From JACVRN01 sp963715565 (GTDB lineage: Bacteria > Acidobacteriota > Blastocatellia > Pyrinomonadales > Pyrinomonadaceae): 64,000 nucleotides of DNA. The notes below the pieces were generated by a model, which saw nothing but the letters and a program-made list of their open reading frames with translations, did not search any database and had not been told where the DNA came from. Position numbers and translations under genes: made by a program. Shown here one piece after another: positions 16,194-24,761 of this stretch (its first letter is position 1; every line of letters begins with the position of its first letter). The stretch covers positions 124,001 to 188,000 of the forward strand of contig OY970256.1 in NCBI GenBank assembly GCA_963715565.1, in the 5' to 3' direction.

Positions 16194-18368
16194 CTATCTG
16201 AGAGGGAGAGAGACCCATTCTTCTCCTCCCTCGACCATTAGCTTGATGTTTGATTGGCCTACTAGAATCTGGTCGGGTAAGAAGACGATTTGATAGAGGC
16301 CCGGCATACCGGTCTGGCTGACGAATTCCACAGGAATGCTCACACGACGCCCGTCCTGAAACTCAGCTACGAGCCATGTCGTCGCAGCACTAGGATTAGC
16401 TCCAAGGCCAGAGGCGAAGATTGTCACCCTTGTGTTGCCATCCACTGGTACTCGGCGGCTCTCCGAGAAGACCACCAGATTAGGCGTTTCTACTGCAAGT
16501 GCTGCTAGAGTTGATTGACCGGCGATGGATTGTCCCCATAATGCTGGTGCCCTCGATGACACGTCAGCTCCACTGGTTTGCCAGACAGAGCCTGAAGGGA
16601 CGTGCCTAACCAAAACAGGCACGCGAGCGCCAGAAGGTACAGTGATTTGAGATGGGACAGCAAAATCAATAGTGAAAGTGTTACCTTCTGCCCTGACGGA
16701 GATCAGCAGGCATACGAGGCCGTCAACGCGTACCTCGAATCCTGAGAGGTTGGTCGGCCAGCTACCGGAGTCTGGTACGGCGTTGGCATTTGAGGCATTT
16801 ACGCCCGGAAGTGTGACCACTGCGCGTGTAAGGCCGCCGGGCACAAGGCTATGAGCACGTGCAGAGGTCGTAGAGCGTAAAGGAAGAGCAAGTATATCGC
16901 CCGTACTTTCTGCCTGCGGCGGGAAGGCCAATATGACTTCGTAATCGCCTTCGCCTCCTGAGAGCCAATCAACTCTCAACGTCCAAGGTCCTGAACCGGA
17001 GAGCGTCCACTCCTGATAGTTCGATTTGAACGGCTCTGAGGTTAGTTGCCGTATAGCCGTAACCTGCCCGTCGGGAATGATGCTGACCTGCCCTATCCAA
17101 TTCCCGCTCGTAATTCGCGCCCTGACGATCAAAGTTCCTGCGGCATTGAAGCGGAATGTCTCGCTCTGGCCTGAGCGGATACGGCCCGTTAATCGTGCTG
17201 GCGGCGAGAAGAGATTCGGGCTGGCTGTTCGCTGAACGTCGTCAATAAAACCATTGCAGTCGTCGTCTCGACCGTTAACTTGTTCCTGCGCTCCGGGATG
17301 AACGTTCGGGTTCGTGTCGTCAAGGTCGCCCTGAATAGGCGACCAGCCGTCGCGGTCAGAATCTGCCAGATTCGTATTAGGCGTGGGATATAAAGCTTGA
17401 AGCTTGTTGCGCGCCTCGGCAGAAAACGGCCAGTACCAAATGTCTAACTCTCCTGCAACATTACGATTGATGCCATAAGACAAAGCTTCTGCTAATAGGT
17501 CATTCTTTTGCTCAGGAGTGAAGCTGAAAATCTCAAATGGATCGTGTATTGCCTTGTAATTCTTATAGAACTCAAAGACTCTTCTCAGAGCATCTCGCTC
17601 ATGCAGACGGGCATAGCGCAGCAGAAGACCTGTGATTGCTTTGTTAGCAAACACGCCTTCGCTCTCGCAACCGCCGCCAGACTTCACGCACCGCGCCCAC
17701 GAATTACTTGTTGCAAGTGCATCCCATCTACTCGTAAAGTCGTAAATCTTTCCGTCGAACACTACCTCCGGCATAGAGCGATACGCGCTGGAGCGCAACA
17801 GGTATTGGGAATAAATGATCCAGAAGTCCGTCCATGAGTGAGATGAATCTGCGTAGTATCCGAGATAATTACGATAGATGTCGAAGGTGTGAGCCACTTC
17901 ATGGAGAATTACAACCGGCAGAGTCCCCTCTGCGAGCGCCTGCTTGGTCAAGGCCAACTGGCTGACACCAATCTCACAGGTTTTTACTCCTAACACAGCC
18001 GCGCCTCCGCCGTCCGTATTACTCGCTAGCGGGACAACCGCGATAGTCATAAGTCCGCTGCCTGTCGGCTCCCCACCGATTACATCCTTCATGGTGAGAT
18101 AGAGTTCGTCCGTCCGGCTGATGAGTGTCACAAGCTCGCCCGGCGTCAGGCCCTGTGAGCCTCCACCTTGGAGCCACGAGTCAGGAAGAGCGTAACGGAC
18201 GAACTGACCGCTGAAGGCACGCAAGTTTTGCGTGTTCCCGTCCAGATCGCGGTAACTGATCATCTCGGAAGGGGGATAGGTCTGTTGCGCAGGAACGCTC
18301 TTACCCAAGGTAAGACAGGCCGCTAGGGAGATGAGCAGAATCAAGGCATCTCTATATCTGGTTTTCAT
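16194..18368 (-). CDS. Secreted putative metalloprotease with MopE-like metal-binding segment
   Basis: The 724-residue protein has an N-terminal signal peptide (cleavage near VPAQQ, residue 28). HEVAH (156-160), followed by TFDIY, is a zincin HExxH motif. A DRDGW..GDLDDTNPNVHPGAQE..NGRDDDCNGFID segment at about 340-375 is the calcium/metal-binding MopE-like repeat often found in secreted proteins. A PPC-like beta domain and a C-terminal Ig-like region resembling the TIGR03437 domain of Acidobacteriota follow. It is likely an extracellular peptidase or adhesin. Its base composition is closer to that of the chromosome than that of the NACHT cluster. Confidence 0.72.
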   Translation of the reverse strand: MKTRYRDALILLISLAACLTLGKSVPAQQTYPPSEMISYRDLDGNTQNLRAFSGQFVRYALPDSWLQGGGSQGLTPGELVTLISRTDELYLTMKDVIGGEPTGSGLMTIAVVPLASNTDGGGAAVLGVKTCEIGVSQLALTKQALAEGTLPVVILHEVAHTFDIYRNYLGYYADSSHSWTDFWIIYSQYLLRSSAYRSMPEVVFDGKIYDFTSRWDALATSNSWARCVKSGGGCESEGVFANKAITGLLLRYARLHERDALRRVFEFYKNYKAIHDPFEIFSFTPEQKNDLLAEALSYGINRNVAGELDIWYWPFSAEARNKLQALYPTPNTNLADSDRDGWSPIQGDLDDTNPNVHPGAQEQVNGRDDDCNGFIDDVQRTASPNLFSPPARLTGRIRSGQSETFRFNAAGTLIVRARITSGNWIGQVSIIPDGQVTAIRQLTSEPFKSNYQEWTLSGSGPWTLRVDWLSGGEGDYEVILAFPPQAESTGDILALPLRSTTSARAHSLVPGGLTRAVVTLPGVNASNANAVPDSGSWPTNLSGFEVRVDGLVCLLISVRAEGNTFTIDFAVPSQITVPSGARVPVLVRHVPSGSVWQTSGADVSSRAPALWGQSIAGQSTLAALAVETPNLVVFSESRRVPVDGNTRVTIFASGLGANPSAATTWLVAEFQDGRRVSIPVEFVSQTGMPGLYQIVFLPDQILVGQSNIKLMVEGGEEWVSLPLR

Positions 18369-18628
18369 TGGGGCTCTTCAAACCGGTCTGCTTAGAAGTA
18401 AGCAGAGAAGGGGCGGTTGGCGCGCTTCGCGTCTTTACAAAAGGGTGTGTAAAAGGAAATGATACGCACTCTGACACATCTTGGGCAGAGCTATACCGGA
18501 AAGCTATTTGACACGCGGGAGCACACGCCTTTTTGAGAGCACAAGCGGCTCAACCACTCAAGTCCTGAATATGCGCCGGAAGTCCTACAAACGGGTACGA
18601 CCGGCGTCATTAAAATGCGATGATATTC

Positions 18629-18646
18629 TAAACACATTTGTGTTTA
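18629..18646. promoter_or_regulatory. Operator-like palindrome upstream of XRE gene
   Basis: TAAACACA-TT-TGTGTTTA has perfect 8-bp arms and lies 45 bp before the start of the XRE-type gene at 18691, a position suited to autoregulation. The rest of the gap 18369-18690 holds no recognisable gene. Confidence 0.5.
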
Positions 18647-18690
18647 TAAGCAAGAGCGTGAGTGATGTCCCACTAGGAGGGAATGCCTAG

Positions 18691-19047
18691 ATGGGACACA
18701 AAGCTCGTCAGAGCCCTACGTGCTTAGCTGCGAAATTGCTCTTTATCCGAACGAAGATGCTCGGTCTGTCGCAGAGCGAAATGATCAGGCGCTTGGGTTT
18801 TGGAGGCGAGTTGATACAGTCTCACATATCTGCCTACGAGCAGGAGAACGCGAGACTAAGGCGCGAGCCGCCGCTCGTCGTGCTCCTCCAATATGCGCGA
18901 ACCGCAGGCGTGCCCGTGGAATATTTGATAGACGATCAACTCTCACTGCCGGGGATGGGAGAGGCCCCGGTCAGGCGTGGGGGAAAGACGAGAACACCAA
19001 CTGCGGGGCCCAAGGCAAAACTAAGAGGCAAGCGCGGCAAAAAGTGA
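18691..19047 (+). CDS. XRE-like HTH protein
   Basis: The 118-residue protein starts at 18691 with an AGGAGGG ribosome site 9 bp upstream. Residues 10-75 form a Cro/XRE helix-turn-helix (AKLLFIRTKMLGLSQSEMIRRLGF, then IQSHISAYEQENARLRREP, and a third helix with VPVEYLIDD). The C-terminus is a short lysine/arginine-rich tail (RRGGKTRTP...KLRGKRGKK). It opens a rightward cluster with a zinc-ribbon gene and a lipoprotein gene. An upstream palindrome suggests that it controls its own operon. Confidence 0.75.
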   Translation: MGHKARQSPTCLAAKLLFIRTKMLGLSQSEMIRRLGFGGELIQSHISAYEQENARLRREPPLVVLLQYARTAGVPVEYLIDDQLSLPGMGEAPVRRGGKTRTPTAGPKAKLRGKRGKK

Positions 19048-19084
19048 GATGGCAAGTCTCGGCATACGCTGAAGGAAAAGAATT

Positions 19085-19339
19085 ATGGCAGCCATCGAAT
19101 GTATGGAGTGTGGAAAAGAACAAGGCGCGCGACCCCCCAAGGGCGTGCTGCTGGAGGACTGGAAGTGCAGTAGGTGCAACGACCAAATCGGTCTTTGGGT
19201 TAGCTGCCCGGCTTGCGGGACTGTTGAAGAAAATTTACCTACTGCCAGAATTAGGAAGCCCATCAGACACTTGGTCCGGATTAAAGCGACTAAATGCCCG
19301 AACGGCCACCCTTTACGTATGCGGGAAGTGAAATTATGA
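19085..19339 (+). CDS. Small zinc-ribbon protein
   Basis: The 84-residue protein has CxxC pairs at CMEC (6-9), CSRC (28-31) and CPAC (41-44), and a further CPNGH near residue 70. This is consistent with one or two zinc ribbons. There is no signal peptide. Its stop codon overlaps the start of the next gene (ATGA), so the two are translationally coupled. No specific function can be assigned. It could bind nucleic acid or act as a metal-bound scaffold. Confidence 0.55.
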   Translation: MAAIECMECGKEQGARPPKGVLLEDWKCSRCNDQIGLWVSCPACGTVEENLPTARIRKPIRHLVRIKATKCPNGHPLRMREVKL

Positions 19340-20487
19340 GATTACCTCATTCACAACCATTGTCTTATCTTGCTTTAACCTGTTGTCTCACTTTGCTTAC
19401 CTTCCTTGGATGCGGGAAGAATCAGCAACCTTCGACCAGAAATCAGAATTCAGACATAGCTAAAGCTTCTGTAGGGGCTTCAACGCAAAGCACTTCCACA
19501 CTTGTTTCAAATCCAATTTACGGGATTACGGTGGATAGCGCTGACGAATCAGAAGAGATCAGCCATTCGATAAAACAAATAAACCGCCGTCACAGAATCA
19601 CTACGAGAATCGTTATCGACCCTGAGCAAGACCTTTCCGATGAATATGTCCGACACGTTGAGGAAATCAGCAGGGTCAGCGATGTGATGGCTCTTGTTGC
19701 CGACTCGCATGACATGTACAAATTTACGGATGAAGGCGAGACGAGCTATGTGAAGAGAGTTGAGGAGTGTTTCAATAAATTAGGCAAGTACGTCAAGATT
19801 TGGGAAATAGGTAATGAAGTCAACGGAGAGTGGGCGGCATATCCGCGTGCTCACACAGAAACTGATGAGGAGTTCGATGCGAGATTAGAGAAAGAACTGC
19901 CAACTAAAACTTATGAAGAACTCAATGCTATAAGGCGGAAAGTCGCAAAACAGATAGGTGATGCCTACCATTTTATTAACTCTAAAGGAGGGGAAACAGC
20001 GCTCACCTTCTACTATAACGACCATTTGGGAAAGCGCTGCTGGCCTACTGACATTAAAGGCGGCGATGAGTACGAGGTTTTGAATTGGGCGGACAAGTAT
20101 ATTACGGACCAGCAAATGCGAGACGGACTGAAATACGTATTCATCAGCTTCTATCAGGACGATTGTAAAATATTAAAGGGGAAGAAAAAGGAGGACGCGC
20201 AGGCGTTTGCTGATAACCTCAATAAGCTTTCTGGCATATTCAAAAACGCCGGAGTCGGTTTCGGTGAAATCGGCCCACAGTGCCAGTTTTGTGTGGATAG
20301 AGTATGCAGACGTTGTGTTAATCAGCAGAAAGATTTTATTTCCAGATATTATAAAGAATATGACGAACTGATTAGACCTAAAGTACCAAAATACGTTGGC
20401 GGTTATTTCTACTGGTATTTTTTGCAAGACATGGTTCCTAAAGATAAGCCGGCATTAGATAAACTTAAAGAAGTTCTTGGAGAGTAA
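19336..20487 (+). CDS. Lipoprotein with glycoside-hydrolase-like TIM barrel
   Basis: The chosen start at 19336 begins MRLPHSQPLSYLAL, giving 383 residues and a lipobox LTFLGC with cysteine 26. The mature part reads as a (beta/alpha)8 barrel. KIWEIGNEVNGEW puts N160-E161 at the strand-4 acid/base position of clan GH-A enzymes, and GFGEIG puts E311 at the strand-7 nucleophile position. That pattern suggests an exported, membrane-tethered glycosidase-like protein. Three cysteines in CQFCVDRVCRRC after E311 are unusual. The family is not recognised. It is coupled to the zinc-ribbon gene and is an odd passenger in a defence island. Confidence 0.6.
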   Translation: MRLPHSQPLSYLALTCCLTLLTFLGCGKNQQPSTRNQNSDIAKASVGASTQSTSTLVSNPIYGITVDSADESEEISHSIKQINRRHRITTRIVIDPEQDLSDEYVRHVEEISRVSDVMALVADSHDMYKFTDEGETSYVKRVEECFNKLGKYVKIWEIGNEVNGEWAAYPRAHTETDEEFDARLEKELPTKTYEELNAIRRKVAKQIGDAYHFINSKGGETALTFYYNDHLGKRCWPTDIKGGDEYEVLNWADKYITDQQMRDGLKYVFISFYQDDCKILKGKKKEDAQAFADNLNKLSGIFKNAGVGFGEIGPQCQFCVDRVCRRCVNQQKDFISRYYKEYDELIRPKVPKYVGGYFYWYFLQDMVPKDKPALDKLKEVLGE

Positions 20488-20668
20488 TATCAATTCGATG
20501 TAAAGAGCGATCAAACAGGGACAGACCTGATAAACTCGTTTCCGCCTTATTGTTTCTGGGAGCTAACTTTGCTTATTCGTCATTTTGTAGCAATAGGCCA
20601 AAAGTACACTACTGTAGCGAGTATTCTTAATCTTTATTTAGATAGTGACCCAATCAAGCGAGTAAGCA

Positions 20669-23600
20669 TTGATTACAGGTATTAAGCAACAGCTAGAAGA
20701 GCTACTGCAAAGTCGTTACCACGGTGCCGTAAACATATCAGGTATTAGGTATCAGGTAGCCTACTCCATCCTGCGTGCCTTCGATCTTTATTATAAAAAT
20801 CCTCCGGCCAGCATCCGTTTAGAAGGTATTGAGGATGTAGACATTAATGGTCGAAGACAGGTTCAAACGCGAGGGCTCCGAGTTTCAAACCAGTACGTCC
20901 AAGTTAAAACATCGAAGACGGATTGGGATTGGAGCCGCTTTGCTCAGTCCAAAATTATCAATAATTTTTTGCCACTATGGTCGGCTGATCCGACGGCTGA
21001 ATTACTCGTCGTCACCAACTTCGGTTACAGCGGCAAACTCGCCCAGTTAGTAAAGTTTTGCAACGGTAAAACCGGCACACTTCCTCGACAGCTAGAAAAA
21101 GATTTAACAACCCTATGTCAACGTGCTGGAGTTACAGGCGTCGATGTAACGAAGATGCTCAAACAAATTTCGTTTGAGCGCATTTCGGACGAGGAACTTC
21201 AAAAGCGTATCTCAGCCTCTATCGTCCGCTGGTTCGATCTGCAAACCTCCAACAGCGACTTGTATTTGCTCGTGTTGATGTCTCGATTTCTAGACTTCGC
21301 ATCTGAAAGAAGAGAGGTGCATAGCTCGGATCTAGAAACGATTCGTCTATTCGTACAAGAAAATATGGAGTTAGGCGCAGCCAATCCGGCTGTGCAGAAT
21401 GGCTGGATAGAGCGGTTGCGCTTCACGGAAGAAGCGTACGTTGAAGATTACTACGAGGGAAGTAATGCACGGCCCGGACATATCTTAGCAGGGCTGGACG
21501 TTGAGCGACCCCCTTGGCTTGAGCATATCCATGAAGCACTCCAACGCGCGGGGACGTGCGTTGTTCGTACGGCAAGCGGGCAGGGGAAATCAACTCTGCT
21601 CTACAGATACGCATATAAGCACTACCAGCCGGAAACTACATTCATCGTCAAGCATCTTAGCGACGAAAGCATGGTAGGTGCCATCAAGCAAACAATCCTA
21701 GCCCGGCGCGCATTAGGTTTGCCGATTCTTGTGTTGATAGACAACGTACGCTCAGATCTCCGCTTTTGGCATAGGCTCGCAGTTGAGTTAGCAGGCCAAG
21801 GTGTTCACCTGCTGGTGACTATGCGTGAAGAAGATTGGTACCGTTATTCGGGCGCAGTTAGCGGATTTAAGTGGGAGATTGTTACTCCAACGCTATCCTT
21901 GTCAGAAGCTCGCCAGATTTACAGGGAATTCAAGCGGAAGAATAGGGTCGCCGATGGAGTACATTCTGCGGAGTGGGCATTTGAGCAGGTTGCCAAGCGG
22001 CAGTTGCTAATTGAATTCACCTACCTCATTACGCACGGGCAGATGCTAGCTGAGCGGCTAAGTGAGCAAGTGCAGGAGATGCAGCGGCTCAACGAAGACC
22101 GGGCTAAAGTTCGTGTGCTGCGGTTAGTCAGCGTCGCACAAACTTACGAGGCTAGAGTGACGGTAGATACACTCCTGCGCCAAGTTGAGTTCGATCAAGA
22201 CCCGGATTCGACTATAGAATCCCTACAAAGAGAATACCTACTGTGCGGCGACGGGATCTGCGAAGGATTACACTACGTCCGCTCACAGCATCTTACAAAA
22301 CTTCTTCACCGTATCGTACCGCTTGAGCATACGATGGCCGAGCTAATTGCCACCCTTGACGCGGACAACTTGGAAGCTTTTATCAGTGCGGCGTTTGTCG
22401 ATCCCGAAGTTGATCACGTGACATTAATAGAAGCCTTGATTGAGCGTGGCCGCAGGGAACCTTTAGAAGTAGTGAACCGCATTGCTAAAGCATTATTTAC
22501 TGCTAGTGAGATACTTTACTACAGGACACACAAAGTAAAGTTTGATCGGGCGATTGAAGAAATAGGGACTTCCATCACAACCTTGTTGTGTTCCGCAACA
22601 CTGCCCTTTCAAACAGTTGATGTTCTAGGAGACCTGATAAAGATATTTCCTGATAATCCTAACATGAGACTGTTGTTGGATATATCTCAGGAATTCACTC
22701 CTCGACAATGGAGCAATAGGATCGAAGTGCGTTTTTTACAAAGCATGATCGACCACGTTAACTTCGAATATTTACAGGCCAACTTTGCTCACCTTGGCTC
22801 ATTCCTTTATTGGTGTCGTTTGCCTACTCTTGACTCTTCGCGGCTTGGCTCACTGCTGGCCGCGCACGATTGGAGAAATTACATTTATCAGTCTGAGCTA
22901 CAACCGACATCTAGCTTCCTTTTCGAACTTCGAAACTATGCTCGCGAAAGCTATGATTCTCTTATCGCCACCGAGAAAAATACGCTGATCAGTCGCTTCA
23001 AGCTTATTAGTGACACACTATTGGTCGAGGAGCGGGGAGACAATATTTACATTGAGTTTGTAGTCGACGAAAGCGAGCATGCCGCTGGCAACCCGGCTGA
23101 GCAGGCGTGGGGACGCCTGCGTAACCTTTACAGAATGTTCCCCAGTTACAACCTTTATTGTAGTCAGGGACTTTACGCGGTTGACTATGGGGTGAAACGA
23201 GCAATCGATGACTCGCATAAAGAAGTCGATGTGGAATTGTTAATAAAAGAAGCAGAGGCTGAGCGGAATTCGACTTATGTGCGAATGGTAGAAGCGCAGT
23301 ATGCAGCCACTTTTATCCATCAATGGCAGGAACAATGGTTTAATTTCCGCCGCGACTTGTTATCTTTAATGAGTAAAGTCATCAGATTATTTCAAGACAA
23401 GCGCGGAAATTTCGATGAGCTAAATACTGCGTGGCGCGACCTTGTTGATCATAGTCAGCAGATGATAAATCTTCCCGGCTATTTGGCAGAGCGGTTCGCT
23501 GAGGATCAACGAAACATCAACTCATGGGCAAGTAGCGTAGGGACTTTCCTCCGGCAGCTTAGCCAGTCTGATGAACAAGCCCAGCGTTTGATGCGTCATA

Positions 23601-24637
23601 ACCTAAGAGATGCAGCAACACATCTCCCGAAAGCGCAACGCGCCTTCGGGAGAATAACAGACTACACGCAAAGGTACTTTGATCTTCCTTCTCTAGACGC
23701 AGGAGAGGTCGAGCAATACGAATATTTAGCGGATGTACTCGATATCTGGTTGGATGAACCCCCGCAAACGCCTATTAGAGACCAGCGAAGATTCGTCCAA
23801 GAGCGCCGTGAAAGGCTCAGGAGAGAATTCGTAGGCGCAGTGCATACGGCGCTGAGCCCACTTGAAGAACACGATTTTGTATTCAGCTATCCGCAAGACC
23901 GTCTTGGAGAGTTCCCACTAAAAAGCATTTGCATTGGCTTTGAAGTGATTAATTTCGAGCATGTTATTGATCAGATGGGGGTAATTATCTCACGTTTGGC
24001 GGGCTTTCCACTTGAATATCATTTCCTATACCTTGCACCCCTGCTTGAGGGGGCAACTTATACGCCGAATGTTTGGCGTATTAGCTCAGACAGCATACTT
24101 AAAGTGACTACGGACACTGCTCAGGAAGACCCATGGATGCTACTTCCGGTCGAAGCGTCCGCAGACTTAGTCAAAGTTCTTCCGGACATCCGCCATACTG
24201 TCCTTCCAGAGCACGAAATATTTACTCGCTTCTACAATTTATATATGGAGCTGAACAGCATTCGGAATATAGCATTCTTCGTCATGAGCCGGCTTGATGC
24301 TAGACAAGAGTATGATGTTCAACTAGGAGAACTGTATCAAGAGCGACTGCAACGCAGGGCCGACGAAATATCCGAAGCATACTCGGCGGTATTAGATGAG
24401 ATGCTTGGGTTTGAAGAAAAGAAGGAGGATGCTGATACCTCTATCCAACATTTAGAATGGCTCAGGTTTTGTCGCAGATGTATAGAAAAGTTTGAGAGTT
24501 TGCAAAGCAGTCTTAATGTCGACTTATCGACTTTTGAAAGTATTAACGTCTTGCAAGACAAAGAACTGGATACACTGTTCGGTAGGTATCTCAATGCTAA
24601 ATACCGTTATCATCTAATTGATAATACGGAACAGTAA
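20669..24637 (+). CDS. Cap4-like PD-(D/E)XK nuclease fused to STAND-type NTPase
   Basis: The 1322-residue protein probably starts at the TTG of 20669, as an in-frame stop lies two codons upstream. Residues 25-82 carry the dsDNA-nuclease pattern of the DUF4297/Cap4 group: GIRYQVAYSILRAF, then IRLEGIEDVDI, then YVQVKTSK, with E52/E55/D56 and Q78-x-K80 as likely active-site residues. A P-loop ASGQGKST (302-309) and a Walker B-like LPILVLIDN (351-359) mark an NTPase, followed by about 900 residues of helical repeat. The architecture is that of Avs-like STAND sensors with a nuclease effector, which destroy DNA when a phage component is bound. A Ser/Thr kinase gene follows 124 bp downstream. The defence role is inferred from architecture. 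Confidence 0.8.
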   Translation: MITGIKQQLEELLQSRYHGAVNISGIRYQVAYSILRAFDLYYKNPPASIRLEGIEDVDINGRRQVQTRGLRVSNQYVQVKTSKTDWDWSRFAQSKIINNFLPLWSADPTAELLVVTNFGYSGKLAQLVKFCNGKTGTLPRQLEKDLTTLCQRAGVTGVDVTKMLKQISFERISDEELQKRISASIVRWFDLQTSNSDLYLLVLMSRFLDFASERREVHSSDLETIRLFVQENMELGAANPAVQNGWIERLRFTEEAYVEDYYEGSNARPGHILAGLDVERPPWLEHIHEALQRAGTCVVRTASGQGKSTLLYRYAYKHYQPETTFIVKHLSDESMVGAIKQTILARRALGLPILVLIDNVRSDLRFWHRLAVELAGQGVHLLVTMREEDWYRYSGAVSGFKWEIVTPTLSLSEARQIYREFKRKNRVADGVHSAEWAFEQVAKRQLLIEFTYLITHGQMLAERLSEQVQEMQRLNEDRAKVRVLRLVSVAQTYEARVTVDTLLRQVEFDQDPDSTIESLQREYLLCGDGICEGLHYVRSQHLTKLLHRIVPLEHTMAELIATLDADNLEAFISAAFVDPEVDHVTLIEALIERGRREPLEVVNRIAKALFTASEILYYRTHKVKFDRAIEEIGTSITTLLCSATLPFQTVDVLGDLIKIFPDNPNMRLLLDISQEFTPRQWSNRIEVRFLQSMIDHVNFEYLQANFAHLGSFLYWCRLPTLDSSRLGSLLAAHDWRNYIYQSELQPTSSFLFELRNYARESYDSLIATEKNTLISRFKLISDTLLVEERGDNIYIEFVVDESEHAAGNPAEQAWGRLRNLYRMFPSYNLYCSQGLYAVDYGVKRAIDDSHKEVDVELLIKEAEAERNSTYVRMVEAQYAATFIHQWQEQWFNFRRDLLSLMSKVIRLFQDKRGNFDELNTAWRDLVDHSQQMINLPGYLAERFAEDQRNINSWASSVGTFLRQLSQSDEQAQRLMRHNLRDAATHLPKAQRAFGRITDYTQRYFDLPSLDAGEVEQYEYLADVLDIWLDEPPQTPIRDQRRFVQERRERLRREFVGAVHTALSPLEEHDFVFSYPQDRLGEFPLKSICIGFEVINFEHVIDQMGVIISRLAGFPLEYHFLYLAPLLEGATYTPNVWRISSDSILKVTTDTAQEDPWMLLPVEASADLVKVLPDIRHTVLPEHEIFTRFYNLYMELNSIRNIAFFVMSRLDARQEYDVQLGELYQERLQRRADEISEAYSAVLDEMLGFEEKKEDADTSIQHLEWLRFCRRCIEKFESLQSSLNVDLSTFESINVLQDKELDTLFGRYLNAKYRYHLIDNTEQ

Positions 24638-24761
24638 TTAGAAGATAGTATGGTCTTAGAAGACATGCTTAGCTTCCTTGGTAGTCTTTGATTTACATAT
24701 CTAACACTATTTCTGAATGAACAGAACAAATTATTTCCGTTAGTGGAGGTGTTTCTATCGT

